The position numbers and the translations under genes are program-made. From positions 5,187,501 to 5,251,500 of the forward strand of contig NZ_CP030117.1 in NCBI RefSeq assembly GCF_001039275.2: a stretch of DNA of 64,000 nucleotides, in the 5' to 3' direction. Under the pieces are notes generated by a model. That model was not told the DNA's origin. It was given only the letters and a program-made list of their open reading frames with translations, and searched no databases. Below are positions 35,900 to 44,491 of this stretch, one piece after another (the first letter of the stretch is position 1; the number at the start of each line of letters is the position of its first letter). The DNA is from Brevibacillus brevis (GTDB taxonomy: Bacteria; Bacillota; Bacilli; Brevibacillales; Brevibacillaceae).

Positions 35900-36907
35900 A
35901 TGTATACGAGCCTTCCTCTTGTTATTGCAGTAATTATCCTGGCTGTTTCCTTTGACTTTATCAACGGATTTCATGATACAGCCAATGCTATCGCAACCAC
36001 CGTATCCACCAAAGCTCTCCCGCCAAAGATTGCCATTGGCCTGGCGGCTATCATGAATTTTATCGGTGCCCTGACATTTACCGGGGTCGCCAAAACAATT
36101 GGTGGAGATATCGCCGATCCCGCCAAGCTGGAATTCGGAGTGCTTGTGGTCATGGCTGCTCTCTTGTCTGCGATCCTTTGGAATTTGATTACGTGGTGGT
36201 ACGGTATCCCGAGCAGTTCGTCTCACGCCCTCATCGGCTCACTCGTAGGTGCAGTCCTCGCTTCCGCCGGGAGCACGCAAATCAACTGGGCTGGTTTTTT
36301 GAAAATCTTCCAGGCGCTTATTGTGTCACCGGTTATCGCACTGGTTGCCGCTTACCTCATGATGAATCTGGTTTATTTCATTTTCAGTCGGATCATGATA
36401 CCCCCTACCAAGGTCAATCGGGGATTTCGCCTCTTTCAGATTTTCACGGCGGCCCTGCAATCCTTTACACATGGAACGAATGACGCACAAAAAGCGATGG
36501 GCATTATCGTGTTCGCTCTTGTAGCCGCTGACCTGCATGCAGATACGAGTACGATTCCTTTCTGGGTGCAGTTTATTTGTGCGCTCGCGATGGGCTTGGG
36601 AACCTCTGTCGGAGGCTGGAAAATCATCAAGACGGTCGGGGGCAAAATCACCAAGATTGAACCAATTAATGGAGCCACGGCCGACCTCACCTCGTCCTCG
36701 ATCATTTTTACCTTTACGCAGCTAGGATTGCCTGTCAGCTCTACCCATGTCATCTCTTCCGGGATTATGGGGGTAGGTGCTGCCAAACGGCTGAAGAGCG
36801 TCAATTGGGGCGTCGCCAAACGAATCGTGATCACCTGGTTTATTACGCTGCCGATTTCTGCCTTGCTCGCTGCTGCTACGTATTTGTTGCTACATGTATT
36901 TATCTAA
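35900..36907 (+). CDS. pit: Low-affinity inorganic phosphate transporter, Pit family
   Basis: A 335-residue membrane protein with about ten helices and the duplicated Pit signature: FDFINGFHDTANAIA near residue 15 and SFTHGTNDAQKAMGI near residue 190. The family moves metal-phosphate complexes in symport with protons. It shares an operon with the DUF47 gene and is followed by a terminator. Confidence 0.93.
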   Translation: MYTSLPLVIAVIILAVSFDFINGFHDTANAIATTVSTKALPPKIAIGLAAIMNFIGALTFTGVAKTIGGDIADPAKLEFGVLVVMAALLSAILWNLITWWYGIPSSSSHALIGSLVGAVLASAGSTQINWAGFLKIFQALIVSPVIALVAAYLMMNLVYFIFSRIMIPPTKVNRGFRLFQIFTAALQSFTHGTNDAQKAMGIIVFALVAADLHADTSTIPFWVQFICALAMGLGTSVGGWKIIKTVGGKITKIEPINGATADLTSSSIIFTFTQLGLPVSSTHVISSGIMGVGAAKRLKSVNWGVAKRIVITWFITLPISALLAAATYLLLHVFI

Positions 36908-36911
36908 AAAC

Positions 36912-36945
36912 AAAAGGGACGAGTAACAGGCTCGCCCCTTTTTTC
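36912..36945 (+). terminator. Terminator after pit
   Basis: AAGGGACGAG pairs with CTCGCCCCTT (one mismatch), followed by TTTTTT. Confidence 0.85.
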
Positions 36946-36946
36946 T

Positions 36947-37200
36947 ATGATCTTAATTGAAAGCCTAAGTAAGACTCTCCATTCTGTAAAGATAATCGCA
37001 TATCGTCCAAATACTTGCGAGGGATTACCAATGGTATTCGCTGTCTCCAAAATCGAGAAGGGTCAACTCGACCTCTTTTCGTAAAAAATTGTGGTGATGC
37101 AGATCTCCATGGATCAAACCAAAATGATTTTTGGTGATGGGAAGGCTTTTGAACGCGTGAGTTTGGCTTCCGATGACTGACAACCGAGTTGGGTAAATAC
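36947..37200 (-). pseudogene. Remnant of an aminoglycoside-phosphotransferase-fold kinase gene
   Basis: Minus-strand translation across this gene-free stretch gives HFGLIHGDLHHHNFL and, further on, LTLLDFGDSEYHW followed by a stop. These are the catalytic loop and metal-binding motif of APH/choline-kinase-fold enzymes. After a frame change the C-terminal-looking YLDDMRLSLQNGESYLGF runs to a stop at about 36947. The N-terminal lobe and the middle of the C-lobe are missing. The remnant is about 80 codons; the original substrate is unknown. Confidence 0.65.
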
Positions 37201-37230
37201 CTGGCTTTTCACACTCTCTGTTATCATCGC

Positions 37231-37800
37231 TTACTTTTTAATTAGCTTTTTCATACCCTCTTCAACAAATTGGTCATCCCGCAACTTGTCCTGCACACCT
37301 GTCCGCCACTTTTCTTTTGTCAACAGCGCTCCCAAATCCTCACCGAAGAGACCTTGAATAACTACACGTGTGGCAACAAGCGTAGTATCCGAAAAACGAT
37401 ATTCGATTGTTTGCAAATTGTCTACCAGCGCAAAGGCTGCCACGGAGTTATATAGCATCGCTTGTTTAAATAATTTCGCCTCGACGTCGGTCGTCTTATC
37501 CTCGTAATGGATCTCAATCGTAAACTTCTCCGGACGTAGCTGAAAGGTTCGCTTGAGCTGATCCAACGGCAGATGATTGAACATGACCAGATTCGAAGTA
37601 GCGCCCATATACTTGTTTTTGTATGGCAAAATGGATTCCAAATCGTGAGTCAGCGGGCTTTGCTGAGCCAATTGATATTGCTCGGATTGCGCTTCGTTTT
37701 CCGGAAGAATCACGATCTGAATGACCATGAACAGGACAACCCCGACGAGAACCAAAGCAAGTATGATTTTATTTCGCAATGACGTCACCTTCCCCTGCAT
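37231..37800 (-). CDS. Membrane-anchored DUF4825-like protein
   Basis: Up to 189 residues: one N-terminal membrane helix (about 12-30; IILALVLVGVVLF), then an outside domain. Its YKNKYMGATSNLVMFNHLP segment is typical of DUF4825 proteins. It overlaps the upstream gene by 32 bases. The ATG at 37800 lacks a ribosome site; the internal TTG near 37779, preceded by GGGGAAGG, is an alternative start that removes the overlap. It is the third gene of a PadR-led operon. Confidence 0.65.
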   Translation of the reverse strand: MQGKVTSLRNKIILALVLVGVVLFMVIQIVILPENEAQSEQYQLAQQSPLTHDLESILPYKNKYMGATSNLVMFNHLPLDQLKRTFQLRPEKFTIEIHYEDKTTDVEAKLFKQAMLYNSVAAFALVDNLQTIEYRFSDTTLVATRVVIQGLFGEDLGALLTKEKWRTGVQDKLRDDQFVEEGMKKLIKK

Positions 37801-38461
37801 CGTATTTCAAAATAAACCGCGGAATGGCGTGGAGCCATAATGGTATGAGGATTGAGAGAAAAGGCAGCGTATATGATACCGCAACGTTTGCGAATTGATA
37901 CGGTCCAGAAAGATTCACTGGCCTTGAAAACCATAGATTGCTGCCAAAGTGAAGCGCAGTCGTAAAAACGAGTGTCCCGACAATATAAAGCGCCCACAGC
38001 ATCCAGCCTGTTTTTCGCAGCATAAAAGCAGACCGCACATTCATGCTGGTCAAATGATGTGAGGAACCCGGTCGGTTGATCCCTAACAAGATCAAATAGA
38101 CGATTCCGATAAGGATGCTAATAGCAAACAGACTATAATTCAAAAAGATACCCATACCCCATATTCGCAAAGGCATTGTCACAATCCAGGCCATAAGTCC
38201 GTACAGCAATCCGAGCTGCAACAATTCTTGGAGGAGTGGACGTATGTAGACTTTTCGGTGTTCTCCGACAATCGAGTCAATCGAAGGGAGATTGGCCTTT
38301 GCTTTTTTCACGGCTTCATCCAGTGATAGCCCATCTCCAACCAGGTCGGCCACCTTTGCCTCCAAATTGCTCAATACTTCCCATTTGAGCTCCTCGATTT
38401 GTTTACTTCCTCTATATTTTTGAAACAATTGATCGACATAGTGCTTCAAACTCTCCATCAC
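37769..38461 (-). CDS. HAAS/DUF1700-like membrane protein of a PadR operon
   Basis: A 230-residue protein. The soluble N-terminal helical domain (about 1-72; IEELKWEVLSNLEAKVADLV, LSLDEAVKKAKANL) resembles the permease-prefix/HAAS domain commonly encoded next to PadR regulators. Four membrane helices follow (about 75-215). It overlaps padR by four bases (ATGA). It probably works with the PadR regulator in a membrane-stress or peptide-related response; the actual function is unknown. Confidence 0.75.
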   Translation of the reverse strand: MMESLKHYVDQLFQKYRGSKQIEELKWEVLSNLEAKVADLVGDGLSLDEAVKKAKANLPSIDSIVGEHRKVYIRPLLQELLQLGLLYGLMAWIVTMPLRIWGMGIFLNYSLFAISILIGIVYLILLGINRPGSSHHLTSMNVRSAFMLRKTGWMLWALYIVGTLVFTTALHFGSNLWFSRPVNLSGPYQFANVAVSYTLPFLSILIPLWLHAIPRFILKYDAGEGDVIAK

Positions 38462-38805
38462 ACTTCCTCCCGCCTTTCGATGAGCTGGTCAATCAATTCT
38501 TTGGCGACTCTCCAGGATGCTAGCGCTTTTTCGTACGCCTCTCTCCCTGCTTCTGTCACCTGATAATATTTGCGTCTGCCCCCCTTGCTCTCATCTCCCC
38601 AGTACGAAGCGATCAGCTTTTGTGACTCTAATCTTTTCAGACTGGTATACAAGGAAGGCTCTTTCAGTTCGTAACGTCCGCCGCTATTTTTGAAAATGGC
38701 TTTAATGATTTCATATCCATAGTTATCGCCGTCACACAGGACACGGAGAATAATCGTATCGATATGACCGCGAATGATGTCACTGCTGATACTGCTGTCA
38801 CTCAT
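38458..38805 (-). CDS. PadR-family transcriptional regulator
   Basis: A 115-residue winged-helix repressor of the PadR family. HIDTIILRVLCDGDNYGYEIIK is followed by SLYTSLKRLESQKLIASYW and GRRKYYQVTEAGREA. The ATG at 38805 has GAGGTG six bases upstream. It is first of a three-gene operon with HAAS-like and DUF4825-like proteins. An inverted repeat in its own promoter suggests autorepression. Confidence 0.92.
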   Translation of the reverse strand: MSDSSISSDIIRGHIDTIILRVLCDGDNYGYEIIKAIFKNSGGRYELKEPSLYTSLKRLESQKLIASYWGDESKGGRRKYYQVTEAGREAYEKALASWRVAKELIDQLIERREEV

Positions 38806-38837
38806 CTCGTTCACCTCGCAGCTATAACATAACACAC

Positions 38838-38869
38838 ATTACTATGTATGACAAAGTAATATGTATCAA
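38838..38869 (-). promoter_or_regulatory. Promoter and candidate PadR operator
   Basis: Minus-strand TTGATA (38864-38869), a 17-base spacer and CATAGT (38841-38846). ATTACT (38838-38843) and AGTAAT (38855-38860) form an inverted repeat over the -10, and ATGTAT occurs twice (38844, 38861). This resembles the AT-rich palindromes bound by PadR proteins. Confidence 0.5.
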
Positions 38870-38884
38870 GTTGCTTCTACACAC

Positions 38885-38922
38885 AAAAAAACAAGACCAC
38901 TCAAAAAGTTGAGATGGTCTTG
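38885..38922 (-). terminator. Terminator of the sigma/anti-sigma operon
   Basis: Minus-strand CAAGACCA pairs with TGGTCTTG, with further pairing in the loop, followed by seven T. Confidence 0.9.
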
Positions 38923-38945
38923 AACAAATAGGCAGCCCGGTCGTT

Positions 38946-40421
38946 TTATTGTTTCACCTGGTACACCAGATAAGGTGCTGGCGTCCGTTTTCCGTTTAAT
39001 TCCGGCCAAACATAAAGCAGTTCCAGTGAGGGACTATTCTCCTTGTTAGGTTCTGTAGATGACTCGCCTATCTCTGAAAAATTCCCTTCCATGCCTACTA
39101 CCTGTCTGCTGGTGCTATCCACCCACACCTTATACTTGTGACTCTCCGCTCTTGCTCCTTGTGTAATGGCAATGAAGTCTAGCCTGATTGCTGAGTCTTC
39201 CACCGCCGCGCCCTCCATTGCAAGCTGTGTGATTTGTCTTGGCAAATAGTACGCCAGTTTTTTGGCACCGATTTGGGCTGCTTCTGCTTGGGACAGCTCA
39301 GGGGAAGTATGTGACTCCGTATTTGATTTCATCCGATACGCCAGCAATTGACCAGATTTCTTGGCAAACCTCACAGTGAGATAAGTAGCATCTGTCATTT
39401 TCCACGTATATTCCATGTACGATTCGTGTTCTTCTGTTGATAATGGACGGTTAACCTCTCCGATACGTACACCGAACTCTTTTTGGATCAGAGAGGCTAT
39501 CTCCTCATCTGAGTTGGCCATGAGTAGCTTACCTTGTGCCTGAATCGGGATGAGGCTATAGCTACCAGTTGCTCCCACGCTCTGAAAGCGACGATCGAGG
39601 ACTTCCCCGTTCAATGCGTTGATATAGCCTGCAAAAGTCGCTACTTCTTCTTGCTTCAAACTGGCTGTCAGCCTTTGCACTGCTTCCTCTTTGGAAATTG
39701 CTTTTTCTGGATTGGGAAATAGCGAGAGATCCACTTCTGCATCGAGATTCTCCTCAATGACCATACCCGCTGGTGATCCATCTGACTCCAAGGGAACCTT
39801 CACGACACTGTCGGCGAACGGTATACCGTTAATGACGCGTTGAAAAACAGCCGTATCTTTTTCCAGATGGTTAGAAGCGAGTTGATATTGCTTACTCTTA
39901 TCGCCTAATTTCTGCTTCATATATTGCTCGACAGACAGCGTTGGCGTATTGCTTGCCGTCGTTGCCGTTTTTGGAAGTGCTTGGCTTTTTGGGAGCGATT
40001 GTGATTGCGTAATGACACTCTGTTCTTTCTGTTTGGGCTGTTCTTTCTGTTTGGGCTGTTCTTTCACCTGGCTTATTTTCCGCTGCTCGGCAACAGGAGG
40101 AATATTCCTTTGCTCCGGTATGTCCTTCTCTTTTGCCAGTGAAGGCGCATTCTCTGCACGCTGCTCCGTACGTACACTGCTGATCCCATCTGGTGCTTCT
40201 TTTCCGTCAGGCACAGCTACCAAGAGAGCCAGTACGATAGTTGCTGCTAAACCTCCTGTCATCGACAAGATACGTCCCACTTTTTTCCTTTGCTTCATCT
40301 GCCTTGCCTGTTTAAGCAGCGTCTGATCCAAATAGGTGACAAATTCCTGACGAGGGGGTGGTTCTTGCCTTCTTAACCCTCGCAGTTGGACCGTCAGCTT
40401 CTCATCCTCTAGCCCACTCAT
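38946..40421 (-). CDS. Membrane anti-sigma factor with YcdB-like extracytoplasmic domain
   Basis: A 491-residue protein. A short cytoplasmic segment (about 1-48; KLTVQLRGLRRQEPPPRQEF) is followed by one membrane helix (about 50-70). A low-complexity linker (about 75-160) contains tandem KEQPKQ units, and an outside domain occupies about 165-490. That domain contains PNPEKAISKEEA and AGYINALNGEV, clearly like ADPKEAISKDQA and FIDAKTGKEV of the neighbouring secreted YcdB-like proteins. Its start overlaps the sigma gene by 20 bases. The sigma-binding role is inferred from topology and position; the outside domain is the likely sensor. Confidence 0.75.
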   Translation of the reverse strand: MSGLEDEKLTVQLRGLRRQEPPPRQEFVTYLDQTLLKQARQMKQRKKVGRILSMTGGLAATIVLALLVAVPDGKEAPDGISSVRTEQRAENAPSLAKEKDIPEQRNIPPVAEQRKISQVKEQPKQKEQPKQKEQSVITQSQSLPKSQALPKTATTASNTPTLSVEQYMKQKLGDKSKQYQLASNHLEKDTAVFQRVINGIPFADSVVKVPLESDGSPAGMVIEENLDAEVDLSLFPNPEKAISKEEAVQRLTASLKQEEVATFAGYINALNGEVLDRRFQSVGATGSYSLIPIQAQGKLLMANSDEEIASLIQKEFGVRIGEVNRPLSTEEHESYMEYTWKMTDATYLTVRFAKKSGQLLAYRMKSNTESHTSPELSQAEAAQIGAKKLAYYLPRQITQLAMEGAAVEDSAIRLDFIAITQGARAESHKYKVWVDSTSRQVVGMEGNFSEIGESSTEPNKENSPSLELLYVWPELNGKRTPAPYLVYQVKQ

Positions 40422-40944
40422 TTAGGAAGCCCCCTTCCTCCGTATCATCCATCATTTCTTTGACCAGCTTTAATGCCCGATGGGTGTTTACTTTCACCTT
40501 GGATTCCGATACACCCAGGATTTCTGCCGTCTCCTTGACACTGTATTCCTCGATGCAGCGCAAAATCAGAACCAGACGATAATGGGGCGCTAGCTTTTGG
40601 ATCGCTTGCTTCAGCTCACGAACGTTTTCCCTCTTGGTCAGGACGTTTTCCGGACTCCCTTCCTTGGTCGCCAGCTTCATCAGCCAGTTTTCTGAGAAAA
40701 AGGACTTGACCTTCTGCTTGCGATGCTGGTCGATCGCCGCATGCTTGGCAATGGAGAAGAGCCATGTTTTCAGAGTGACTCTACCATCAAATCCGGCGAG
40801 CCCTTTTAACACTCTCGTAAAAACCTCCTGCGTCAAATCCTCGGCATCATTCTGGTTGCCGGTAAAATGGAGCAGAAAGTAGTAAACGTCCTGATAGTGA
40901 GCATGATAGATCGCGCTAATCCGCTGCTCGATATCCTCCTGCAC
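40402..40944 (-). CDS. ECF RNA polymerase sigma factor
   Basis: A 180-residue group IV sigma factor with region 2 (about 10-75; DVYYFLLHFTGNQNDAEDLTQEVFTRVL, split by family motif DAEDLTQEVF; WLFSIAKHAAIDQHR) and region 4 (about 115-165; LAPHYRLVLILR, SVKETAEILGVSESKVK). It starts 16 bases after ycdB1 and overlaps the anti-sigma gene, so order is ycdB1-sigma-anti-sigma. No separate promoter fits the 16-base gap. It is probably transcribed from the ECF-type promoter upstream of ycdB1, making it self-activating. Confidence 0.93.
   Translation of the reverse strand: MQEDIEQRISAIYHAHYQDVYYFLLHFTGNQNDAEDLTQEVFTRVLKGLAGFDGRVTLKTWLFSIAKHAAIDQHRKQKVKSFFSENWLMKLATKEGSPENVLTKRENVRELKQAIQKLAPHYRLVLILRCIEEYSVKETAEILGVSESKVKVNTHRALKLVKEMMDDTEEGGFLNEWARG
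40608..40724 (-). repeat. 117-bp segment of the sigma gene duplicated at 42704-42820
   Basis: Codons of about residues 74-112 of the sigma factor. By eye the 117 bases are identical, in the same orientation, to 42704-42820. Confidence 0.85.
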
Positions 40945-40960
40945 GGGTTAGCCTCCTGTC

Positions 40961-42580
40961 TTAGTACGGATTGTAATGAATTTCACCTGTAGTAGTAAAT
41001 TTGCCGGTTAGGGCATCAATTTCTCGGTGGTCTAGGGATATGGCTGTTCTGTACGCCAGAATGGGTTGATAGTTTGGGTTATCCGACACAATATCGGCAT
41101 CCGGTGTGAAATATTGCAGCTCCAGTGGACGCACTTTCAAGTATTCCTTTAGCGCCTGCTCATGTGATACAGCCTTTTTGGGGTCAGGCAGAATGAGTGG
41201 TTCCCAAGATACATCCACCATACGCAGACTTATCACCTCTCCCGTGATACGGTCTATTCTGATATAAATCTCATCATCCAGAACGGGAATCCCTTCGTGC
41301 ACATTTACAAACTTGAAGCCCTGCTCAGCGCCTCTCTGTCGAAACTCTGCTGTCCCAATCGGCATCACTTCTTTTAAATGCTTTGGTCCGTACTTTTCCA
41401 GCGCAGCAATAGCTAGTTTCATCGATTCTTCTGGCGTTAGCCATTTCTTTCCGTTTGGGTCTTCTTTAGGGTATTCTCTTTCTTTCTTTTTCTTGTCAAC
41501 CATACCGTAGCTCATGAATCGTCCTGTTTCTTCCTCCGTTATAATGATAGCCTCAAAGTCTTTATTGATTTCATGTGTATATTCCTTACCTTTCGTATCT
41601 TCAGAAATGCCTTCTTTTATTTTTTCAGCTTTGCTCTCGATCCCAAAAGCAGCGAGCAAAGCTGCTGCTTCCTCTGTCGTCTTTACGGTTACTTCCTTAC
41701 CGACAGGATTCACTCTGACAATGGGGTTATATTCACTCCCCGAACCATCATAATCAGGAACTTCCTTGCCTGTTTTGGCATCGATAAATTGCGAGAATTC
41801 CGATTTGTAGCGTAAGGTAGGAGAGCCATACAAGTATTCCTTCGTTTTCTCGTCCCATCTCTCTACTGGCTGTTTCAAATAAAAGAGCTTCAGGTGGTTG
41901 GCGAAAGCTTTTTCCGCCTGATCCTTGGATATGGCTTCCTTAGGATCAGCAAACTTCAAATCTTCGAGGGCTGGTGCATCATCGCCCCCGAGATCATATA
42001 AGCCTGACCCTTTCGATATGACTTCCCCCTTGCTGTTTACGGTTAGATTAACATTCACATTCAAATATGGAAGACCGTTTACCTGTTTCGTAAACAAAGC
42101 TTCATTTTGATCCGAATAATTAGGGTTATATTTGAAGTCACCCATATCTGCTCCGTACCATTGCTTCATAAAATCTGTTGCTTTGCTGACTACCTTGTCA
42201 TGCTCAATCTTCGGCCTTCCTTCTTCGGGAAATTCCTCGTTGTAGCTAAACCAATCGGGATTCCCTTGTTTATCCAAACCGAATTCAAAAGACGGTTCCT
42301 TCTTCTCCTTGGACGTTTGCAAGATGATGGTTATACGATTCGTTCCATCATTTTTTTCTTTAATCTCAAGCGTACTGTAAGAAAAATCGGCTAAATACGG
42401 CAGCCTTTCCTTTACCTTTTGGATTGCAAGCTCTACCTTCCCTTTCCATTCAGGTGTAAGCTCCTTTGCCTTGCTCTCCTCCGCCAGCACTTGACCATTA
42501 TTCGTCAGATGGATTGGCGTAGTAGCAAGTAGCGTTGCAGTTGTTACCAAAAAAATCACTTTATTCAGCTTTTTCATCAT
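40961..42580 (-). CDS. Secreted YcdB-like (DUF4901-type) protein, copy 1
   Basis: A 539-residue exported protein with a signal peptide (about 1-33, cut near VLAEE) and no other membrane helix. Repeated units (KIEHDKVVSKATDFMKQWYG; ADPKEAISKDQAEKAF; LPDPKKAVSHEQALKEYL) are PepSY/YcdB-like. GGGAGG lies six bases before the ATG. It is first of the operon with the sigma and anti-sigma genes, and its domain shares motifs with the anti-sigma outside domain. Copy 2 at 42822 is about 90% identical by eye. No enzymatic motif was seen; it may be a ligand, chaperone or inhibitor in the signalling circuit. Confidence 0.8.
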   Translation of the reverse strand: MMKKLNKVIFLVTTATLLATTPIHLTNNGQVLAEESKAKELTPEWKGKVELAIQKVKERLPYLADFSYSTLEIKEKNDGTNRITIILQTSKEKKEPSFEFGLDKQGNPDWFSYNEEFPEEGRPKIEHDKVVSKATDFMKQWYGADMGDFKYNPNYSDQNEALFTKQVNGLPYLNVNVNLTVNSKGEVISKGSGLYDLGGDDAPALEDLKFADPKEAISKDQAEKAFANHLKLFYLKQPVERWDEKTKEYLYGSPTLRYKSEFSQFIDAKTGKEVPDYDGSGSEYNPIVRVNPVGKEVTVKTTEEAAALLAAFGIESKAEKIKEGISEDTKGKEYTHEINKDFEAIIITEEETGRFMSYGMVDKKKKEREYPKEDPNGKKWLTPEESMKLAIAALEKYGPKHLKEVMPIGTAEFRQRGAEQGFKFVNVHEGIPVLDDEIYIRIDRITGEVISLRMVDVSWEPLILPDPKKAVSHEQALKEYLKVRPLELQYFTPDADIVSDNPNYQPILAYRTAISLDHREIDALTGKFTTTGEIHYNPY

Positions 42581-42615
42581 TTACATCCTCCCGTATTTTT
42601 TTCAACGTTAATTAA

Positions 42616-42640
42616 TCGTAAGAAATAGCAAAAGGTTACA
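42616..42640 (-). promoter_or_regulatory. ECF-type promoter of ycdB1-sigma-anti-sigma
   Basis: Minus-strand TGTAACC (42634-42640), then CGA (42616-42618); the spacing from AAC is 16 bases, the standard ECF layout. It is about 36 bases before the ycdB1 start and the same elements precede ycdB2. Confidence 0.6.
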
Positions 42641-42654
42641 AAAAATACAAAATA

Positions 42655-42690
42655 AAAAAGGCTGTTGAATCAATCAACAGTCTTTTTTAT
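42655..42690. terminator. Bidirectional terminator between the duplicated units
   Basis: GCTGTTGA pairs with TCAACAGT over a 5-base loop, flanked by AAAAAAG and TTTTTTA, so it works on both strands. It would end the ycdB2/sigma-fragment transcript. Confidence 0.8.
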
Positions 42691-42703
42691 TTTGCATGAC
42701 AGG

Positions 42704-42820
42704 GCTTCAGCTCACGAACGTTTTCCCTCTTGGTCAGGACGTTTTCCGGACTCCCTTCCTTGGTCGCCAGCTTCATCAGCCAGTTTTCTGAGAAAAAGGA
42801 CTTGACCTTCTGCTTGCGAT
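42704..42820 (-). pseudogene. Stranded internal fragment of the ECF sigma gene
   Basis: 117 bases identical by eye to 40608-40724 encode residues about 74-112 of the sigma factor (KVKSFFSENWLMKLATKEG and onward) without start, region 2 or region 4. The junction is one base after the ycdB2 stop codon, showing deletion of the first 220 bases of a duplicated sigma gene. It is non-functional as a sigma factor. Confidence 0.85.
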
Positions 42821-42821
42821 C

Positions 42822-44453
42822 TTAGTACGGACTGTAATGAAATTCAGCTGTAGTAGTAAATTTACCGGTTAGGGCATCAATTTCTCGGTGGTCTAGAGAT
42901 ATAGCTGTTCTGTACACCAGAATGGGTTGATAGTTTCGGTTATCCGACTCAATATCGACATCTGATGTGAAATATTGCAGCTCCAGTGGACGCACTTTCA
43001 AGTATTCCTTTAGCGCCTGCTCATGTGATACAGCCTTTTTGGGGTCAGGCAGAATGAGTGGTTCCCAAGATACATCCTCCATATGCAGACCTATCACCTC
43101 TCCCGTGATACGGTCTATTCTGATAAAAATCTCATCATCCAGAACGGGAATCCCTTCGTGCACATTTACAAACCTGAAGCCCTGCACAGCGCCTCTCTGT
43201 TGAAACTCTGCTTTCCCAATCGGCATCACTTCTTTTAAATGCTTTGGTCCGTACTTTTCCAGCGCAGCAATAGCTAGTTTCATCGATTCTTCTGGCGTTA
43301 GCCATTTCTTTCCGTTTGGATCTTCTTTAGGGAATTTTATTTCTTTCTTTCTCTTGTCAACCACACGGTAGCTCATGAATCGTCCTGTTTCTTCCTCCGT
43401 TTCAATTTCAGCATCAAAGTCTTTATTGATTTCATGTGTATATTTCTTACCTTTTGTATCTTCAGAAATGCCTTCTTTTATTTTTTCAGCTTTGCTCTCG
43501 ATCCCAAAAGCAGCGAACATAACTGCTGCTTCCTCTGTCGTCTTTACGGTTACTTCCTTACCGACAGGATTCACTCTGACAATGGGATTATATGCACTCC
43601 CCGAACCGTTCGCCGAACCGACATAAGGAGGAACTTCCTCGCCTGTTTTGGCATCGATAAATTCCGAGAATTCCGATTTGTATCGTAATGTAGGAGAGCC
43701 ATACAAGTATTTCTTCGTTTTCTCGTCCCATCTCTCTACTGGCTGTTTCAAATAAAAGAGCTTCAGGTGTTTGGCGAAGGCTTTTTCAGCCTGATCCTTG
43801 GATATGGCTTCCTTTGGATCAGCAAACTTCATATTTTCCAAGGCGGGTGCATCGTCTCCAAGATTATATTTATGTAAACCTGATCCTTTCGAAATAATTT
43901 CTCCTTTGCTGTTTACGGTTAGACGAACATTGATATTCAGATACGGAAGTCCGTTTACCAATTTTGTAAAATGGGCCTCGTTGTCCCTTGAATAGTTAGG
44001 GTTATAGGCAAAGCCGCCCATATCTGGACCATACCATTGTTTCATAAAATCTGTTGCTTTGCTGACTACCTTGTCATGCTCAATCTTCGGCCTTCCTTCT
44101 TTGGGAAATTCCTCGTCGTAGCTAAACCAATCGGGATTCCCTTGTTCATCCAAACCGAATTCAAAAGACGGCTTCTTCTTCTCCTTGGACGTTTGCAAGA
44201 TGATGGTTATATCATTCGTTCCATCATCTTTTTCTAAAATCTTAAGCGTACTGTAAGAGAAATCGGCTAAATATGGCAGCCTTTCCTTTACCTTTTGGAT
44301 TGCAAGCTCTACCTTCACTTTCCATTCAGGTGCAAGCTCCTTTGCCTTGCTCTCCTCCGCCAGCACTTGACCATTATTCGTCAGATGGATTGGCGTAGTA
44401 GCAAGTAGAGTTGCAGTTGTTACCGAAAAAATCACTTTATTCAGCTTTTTCAT
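42822..44453 (-). CDS. Secreted YcdB-like (DUF4901-type) protein, copy 2
   Basis: A 543-residue paralogue of the 40961-42580 product with the same signal peptide and repeat plan. By eye about two dozen substitutions fall in the first 230 residues, often changing charge (E to K, D to R), and there are small indels (SANGSG for SGSE-type loop near residue 280). It carries its own copy of the ECF promoter and leader, and is followed by a sigma-gene fragment and terminator. It is thus a monocistronic member of the regulon, exported like copy 1. Function is unknown. Confidence 0.8.
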   Translation of the reverse strand: MKKLNKVIFSVTTATLLATTPIHLTNNGQVLAEESKAKELAPEWKVKVELAIQKVKERLPYLADFSYSTLKILEKDDGTNDITIILQTSKEKKKPSFEFGLDEQGNPDWFSYDEEFPKEGRPKIEHDKVVSKATDFMKQWYGPDMGGFAYNPNYSRDNEAHFTKLVNGLPYLNINVRLTVNSKGEIISKGSGLHKYNLGDDAPALENMKFADPKEAISKDQAEKAFAKHLKLFYLKQPVERWDEKTKKYLYGSPTLRYKSEFSEFIDAKTGEEVPPYVGSANGSGSAYNPIVRVNPVGKEVTVKTTEEAAVMFAAFGIESKAEKIKEGISEDTKGKKYTHEINKDFDAEIETEEETGRFMSYRVVDKRKKEIKFPKEDPNGKKWLTPEESMKLAIAALEKYGPKHLKEVMPIGKAEFQQRGAVQGFRFVNVHEGIPVLDDEIFIRIDRITGEVIGLHMEDVSWEPLILPDPKKAVSHEQALKEYLKVRPLELQYFTSDVDIESDNRNYQPILVYRTAISLDHREIDALTGKFTTTAEFHYSPY

Positions 44454-44491
44454 CCTTTACATCCTCCCGTATTTTTTTCCATGTTAATTAA

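Noticed and set aside
40021-40080. KEQPKQ-encoding direct repeats as a possible CRISPR or mobile repeat
   Set aside because: They are in-frame low-complexity linker repeats inside the anti-sigma gene.
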